Source of the DNA: Gemmataceae bacterium
GTDB lineage: Bacteria > Planctomycetota > Planctomycetia > Gemmatales > Gemmataceae
DNA: 43,291 nucleotides
Reading direction: 5' to 3'
Assembly (NCBI GenBank): GCA_009691845.1
Contig: SIAJ01000045.1
Location: 1-43,291, forward strand
Part shown: piece by piece, positions 41,463 to 43,291 of the stretch
Layout: each line of letters opens with the position of its first letter
Position numbering within the stretch: position 1 is the first letter of the stretch
Translations under genes and position numbers: made by a program
Notes under the pieces: generated by a model
Database searches by the model: none
What the model was told of the DNA's origin: nothing
What the model saw: only the letters and a program-made list of their open reading frames with translations

Positions 41463-42377
41463 TTACAATAAAGAAAGCAATTCTCGTGCCCCGGCTGACA
41501 GCAATCGTGCTGCCAACTCCGAACCAATATTCAGCGGCTCTTCGGACGTGCCACGATGCGTGTCCACGATTTTTCGCGAACCGTCCGGCGAAAGGACGGC
41601 CCCCCGCAAGGTAAGCGTGTTACCTTCCACCTTGCTCAACGCTCCAATCGGCACCAGGCAGCCGCCGCCAAGAGCCCACAGCATCGCCCGTTCCGCACGC
41701 ACCGCACTCAGGGTCGCGGGGTCATTGACGGCCTCGACCAGGTGCCGACTTTCCGCATCGTCCTCGCGACATTCCAGGCCAATCGCACCTTGTCCCACGG
41801 CCGGCAGCATCCAGTTCGAATCCAGAATTTCCGTGATCGAATCGCTGAGTCCGAGCCGAAATAAGCCCGCCTCGGCAAGAACAATGGCATCCAGATTCTG
41901 CTCAGTGAGCTTACGCAGACGGGTCTCCACGTTCCCACGCAGATCGACAATCCGCAAGTCCTTTCGGCGATTCAGTAATTGGGCTTTGCGTCGCAAGCTG
42001 CTGGTGCCGATGGTCGCACCGTTCGGAAGGTCGGCAAATCGGGCATGTCTGGTCGAAACAAGTGCATCGCCATTCGGGCCACGTGGCGGCACCGCAGCGA
42101 GCGTAAGGTTTGATATGGGAATGGTCGGCAAGTCCTTCAGACTATGCACGGCCACATCAACAAGGTTCGCGAGCAACGCTTCCTGAATCGCCTTCGTGAA
42201 TACGCCGAATCCGCCCATGCTGGCAAGCGGACGATCTTGAACCTGGTCGCCGTGGGTTTCGATGATGACAAGTTCGACTGGCCGAGGGTCGAGTATGGGC
42301 CGCAAACGATCGGCGATGTAATTCGCCTGCCATAGTGCGAGCTGGCTGCCCCGGGTTCCCAAACGCAATGCGACCAT
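41463..42377 (-). CDS. hemC: Hydroxymethylbilane synthase (porphobilinogen deaminase)
   Basis: 304 aa, third step of tetrapyrrole synthesis from 5-aminolevulinate: joins four porphobilinogens into hydroxymethylbilane. The dipyrromethane-cofactor cysteine is C240 (LWALGGGCLVPIG), substrate-binding D82 is in HSLKDLP, and LRLGTRGSQLALWQANYIA opens domain 1. The frame is open to 42437, but ATG 42377 begins the family-typical N-terminus; the ribosome binding site is weak. Other hem genes are not in the window. Confidence 0.95.
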   Translation of the reverse strand: MVALRLGTRGSQLALWQANYIADRLRPILDPRPVELVIIETHGDQVQDRPLASMGGFGVFTKAIQEALLANLVDVAVHSLKDLPTIPISNLTLAAVPPRGPNGDALVSTRHARFADLPNGATIGTSSLRRKAQLLNRRKDLRIVDLRGNVETRLRKLTEQNLDAIVLAEAGLFRLGLSDSITEILDSNWMLPAVGQGAIGLECREDDAESRHLVEAVNDPATLSAVRAERAMLWALGGGCLVPIGALSKVEGNTLTLRGAVLSPDGSRKIVDTHRGTSEEPLNIGSELAARLLSAGARELLSLL

Positions 42378-42702
42378 CGGCTTAAGATATGGATGTTGGC
42401 GATCATGGCTGAGCAAGAACGCGCGGCATCGTGGCACGATTGCATGCGAAACCAGGGTGCATTCCCTGCGGAGTCGATGGCATTCGCCAGTGGAACTGCG
42501 TTTTCGGAACGAGCGCGAACAATGTTTTCGTTGGCGGTGCGGGCTGAACCGGCACGAGGAAGGAGTGTGGTTGCTCTCATTTCAGCACCCACTCTCCGCC
42601 GATCGCAGAACGAGACCGTTGCGAGCCGCCACCTCCAAAACAGAACAACAACAGAAAGCGGAACGACAGTTCCGCACTCCAAATGAAAAAACAATCGATC
42701 CA
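42378..42702. other. Intergenic region between the integrase and hemC
   Basis: A 325-bp stretch with open frames on both strands that show no family signature. It should hold the hemC promoter (minus) and the integrase terminator. I see no gene cassette and no attC-like inverted repeat in it. Confidence 0.5.
42630..42675 (-). terminator. Rho-independent terminator candidate after the integrase
   Basis: On the minus strand GCGGAAC-TGTC-GTTCCGC (42675-42658) forms a perfect 7-bp stem, followed by a T-rich tract (TTTCTGTTGTTGTTCTG). It lies 28 bp after the integrase stop. The T-run is broken by other bases, so strength is uncertain. Confidence 0.5.
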
Positions 42703-43291
42703 CTAAGCATCCAGCGGGCTGCGCACCCGCGTGGACGCCTGTTCCATCACGTGGGTGTAGATCATCGTCGTTCGCACATCGTTGTGGCCCAGTAACTCTT
42801 GCACGGTACGAATATCCTGACCGCGTTCCAGCAAATGCGTCGCGAACGAATGCCGCAACGTGTGGCAGGTTGCCCGCTTGGTCCAGCCCAGGCCGCGTAC
42901 AGCCTCGGTCACGGCTCGGGTGACCGCTCCTTCATGCACGTGATGTCGGCCCACCGCTCCGGTGCGCGGATCGCGCGACAACTTCCGCGACGCAAACACA
43001 AACTGCCAGCTCAACTCGTGGTCGGCATGTGGAAACTTCCGGGCCAGCGCACTCGGCATCTCGACTCGTCCCTCGCCACCCGCAATGTCCACGGCATGTA
43101 GGGCGCTGCGCCATTCCATCCGATGCAAAATCGGCTCGCGCGTGGCGGCCGGCAACATCACAAAGCGATCCTTGTCCCCTTTTCCTTCGCGAACCGTGAG
43201 TTGGCCGCGTTCGAGATCGATGTCCTTCATCCGAAGGCGGCAACTTTCCATGAGGCGCAGGCCGGCTCCGTACATGAGTCGAGCCATGAGC
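42703..43291 (-). CDS. Tyrosine recombinase, integron-integrase (IntI) type, 5' end outside window
   Basis: The C-terminal catalytic domain, about 195 residues, runs to the right edge. Catalytic residues are all visible: Arg in [14 protein letters not shown], Lys in GKGDKDRFV, HxxR in [14 protein letters not shown], His in [11 protein letters not shown] and the Tyr nucleophile in MIYTHV. The extra segment between the first Arg and HxxR boxes, with [20 protein letters not shown] then [18 protein letters not shown], is typical of integron integrases and is absent from XerC/D. The end reads [17 protein letters not shown], as in IntI proteins. The attI site and any cassettes would lie upstream, beyond the window. 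Confidence 0.9.
   Translation of the reverse strand, partial: LMARLMYGAGLRLMESCRLRMKDIDLERGQLTVREGKGDKDRFVMLPAATREPILHRMEWRSALHAVDIAGGEGRVEMPSALARKFPHADHELSWQFVFASRKLSRDPRTGAVGRHHVHEGAVTRAVTEAVRGLGWTKRATCHTLRHSFATHLLERGQDIRTVQELLGHNDVRTTMIYTHVMEQASTRVRSPLDA

Noticed and set aside
42137..42703. Minus-strand open frame between the integrase and hemC (188 codons)
   Set aside because: It overlaps the hemC N-terminus out of frame, has no family marks and no convincing start; treated as intergenic.
1..43291. CRISPR arrays, tRNA and rRNA genes, insertion sequences
   Set aside because: I saw no regularly spaced direct repeats, no cloverleaf with a recognisable T-arm, no rRNA motif and no transposase; a tRNAscan or IS search would be needed to be certain.

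Overview
The window looks like chromosomal DNA from a planctomycete, most likely of the Gemmataceae. I infer this from high GC, the exported HEAT-like tandem paralogues, the lipoprotein inside the nuo operon, and several hairpin repeat families that I associate with Gemmata-type genomes. I could not run a database search, so the placement is an inference.

Region 1 (1-14923, minus strand) is a complete-order complex I operon, nuoA-B-C-D-E-F-(lipoprotein)-G-H-I-J-K-L-M-N, with nuoN cut by the left edge. All Fe-S ligands of NuoB, E, F, G and I and the key membrane carboxylates of NuoK, L and M that I checked are present, so the enzyme should be a working 14-subunit NADH:quinone oxidoreductase. 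Oddities are a lipoprotein gene between nuoF and nuoG, an oversized NuoJ, and hairpin repeats at the nuoE/F, nuoI/J and nuoM/N junctions. A divergent region of about 320 bp separates nuoA from the next genes and holds a terminator-like hairpin and a CRP/FNR-like palindrome.

Region 2 (15243-19207) holds two tandem exported HEAT-like paralogues, an exported aldose 1-epimerase and a YjbQ/UPF0047 protein. Region 3 (19237-26454, minus strand) is a second, membrane-arm-only complex I cluster: nuoH-(serine hydrolase)-nuoJ-nuoK-nuoL-nuoM. It has no nuoN, no nuoA and no peripheral-arm gene. The serine hydrolase lies tightly between nuoH and nuoJ.

Region 4 (26581-34224) holds scpB, a radical SAM/unknown/WD40 operon, an OFA-type MFS transporter, a two-gene operon of a 7TM protein and a RimK-like ATP-grasp ligase, and a sulfotransferase. 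Region 5 (34352-40272) holds a DapA-superfamily lyase, a Tat-exported amidase, 5-oxoprolinase subunits PxpC and PxpA without PxpB, a hypoxanthine phosphoribosyltransferase and a GT4 glycosyltransferase. Region 6 (40321-43291, minus strand) holds a type III polyketide synthase, hemC and an integron-type tyrosine recombinase cut by the right edge.

The features most worth follow-up are the membrane-only nuo cluster with its embedded hydrolase, the dispersed palindromic repeat that supplies stop codons for NuoM and NuoI, the enlarged NuoJ, the stand-alone 7TM/ATP-grasp pair, and the radical SAM/unknown/WD40 cassette. I found no CRISPR array, tRNA or rRNA.
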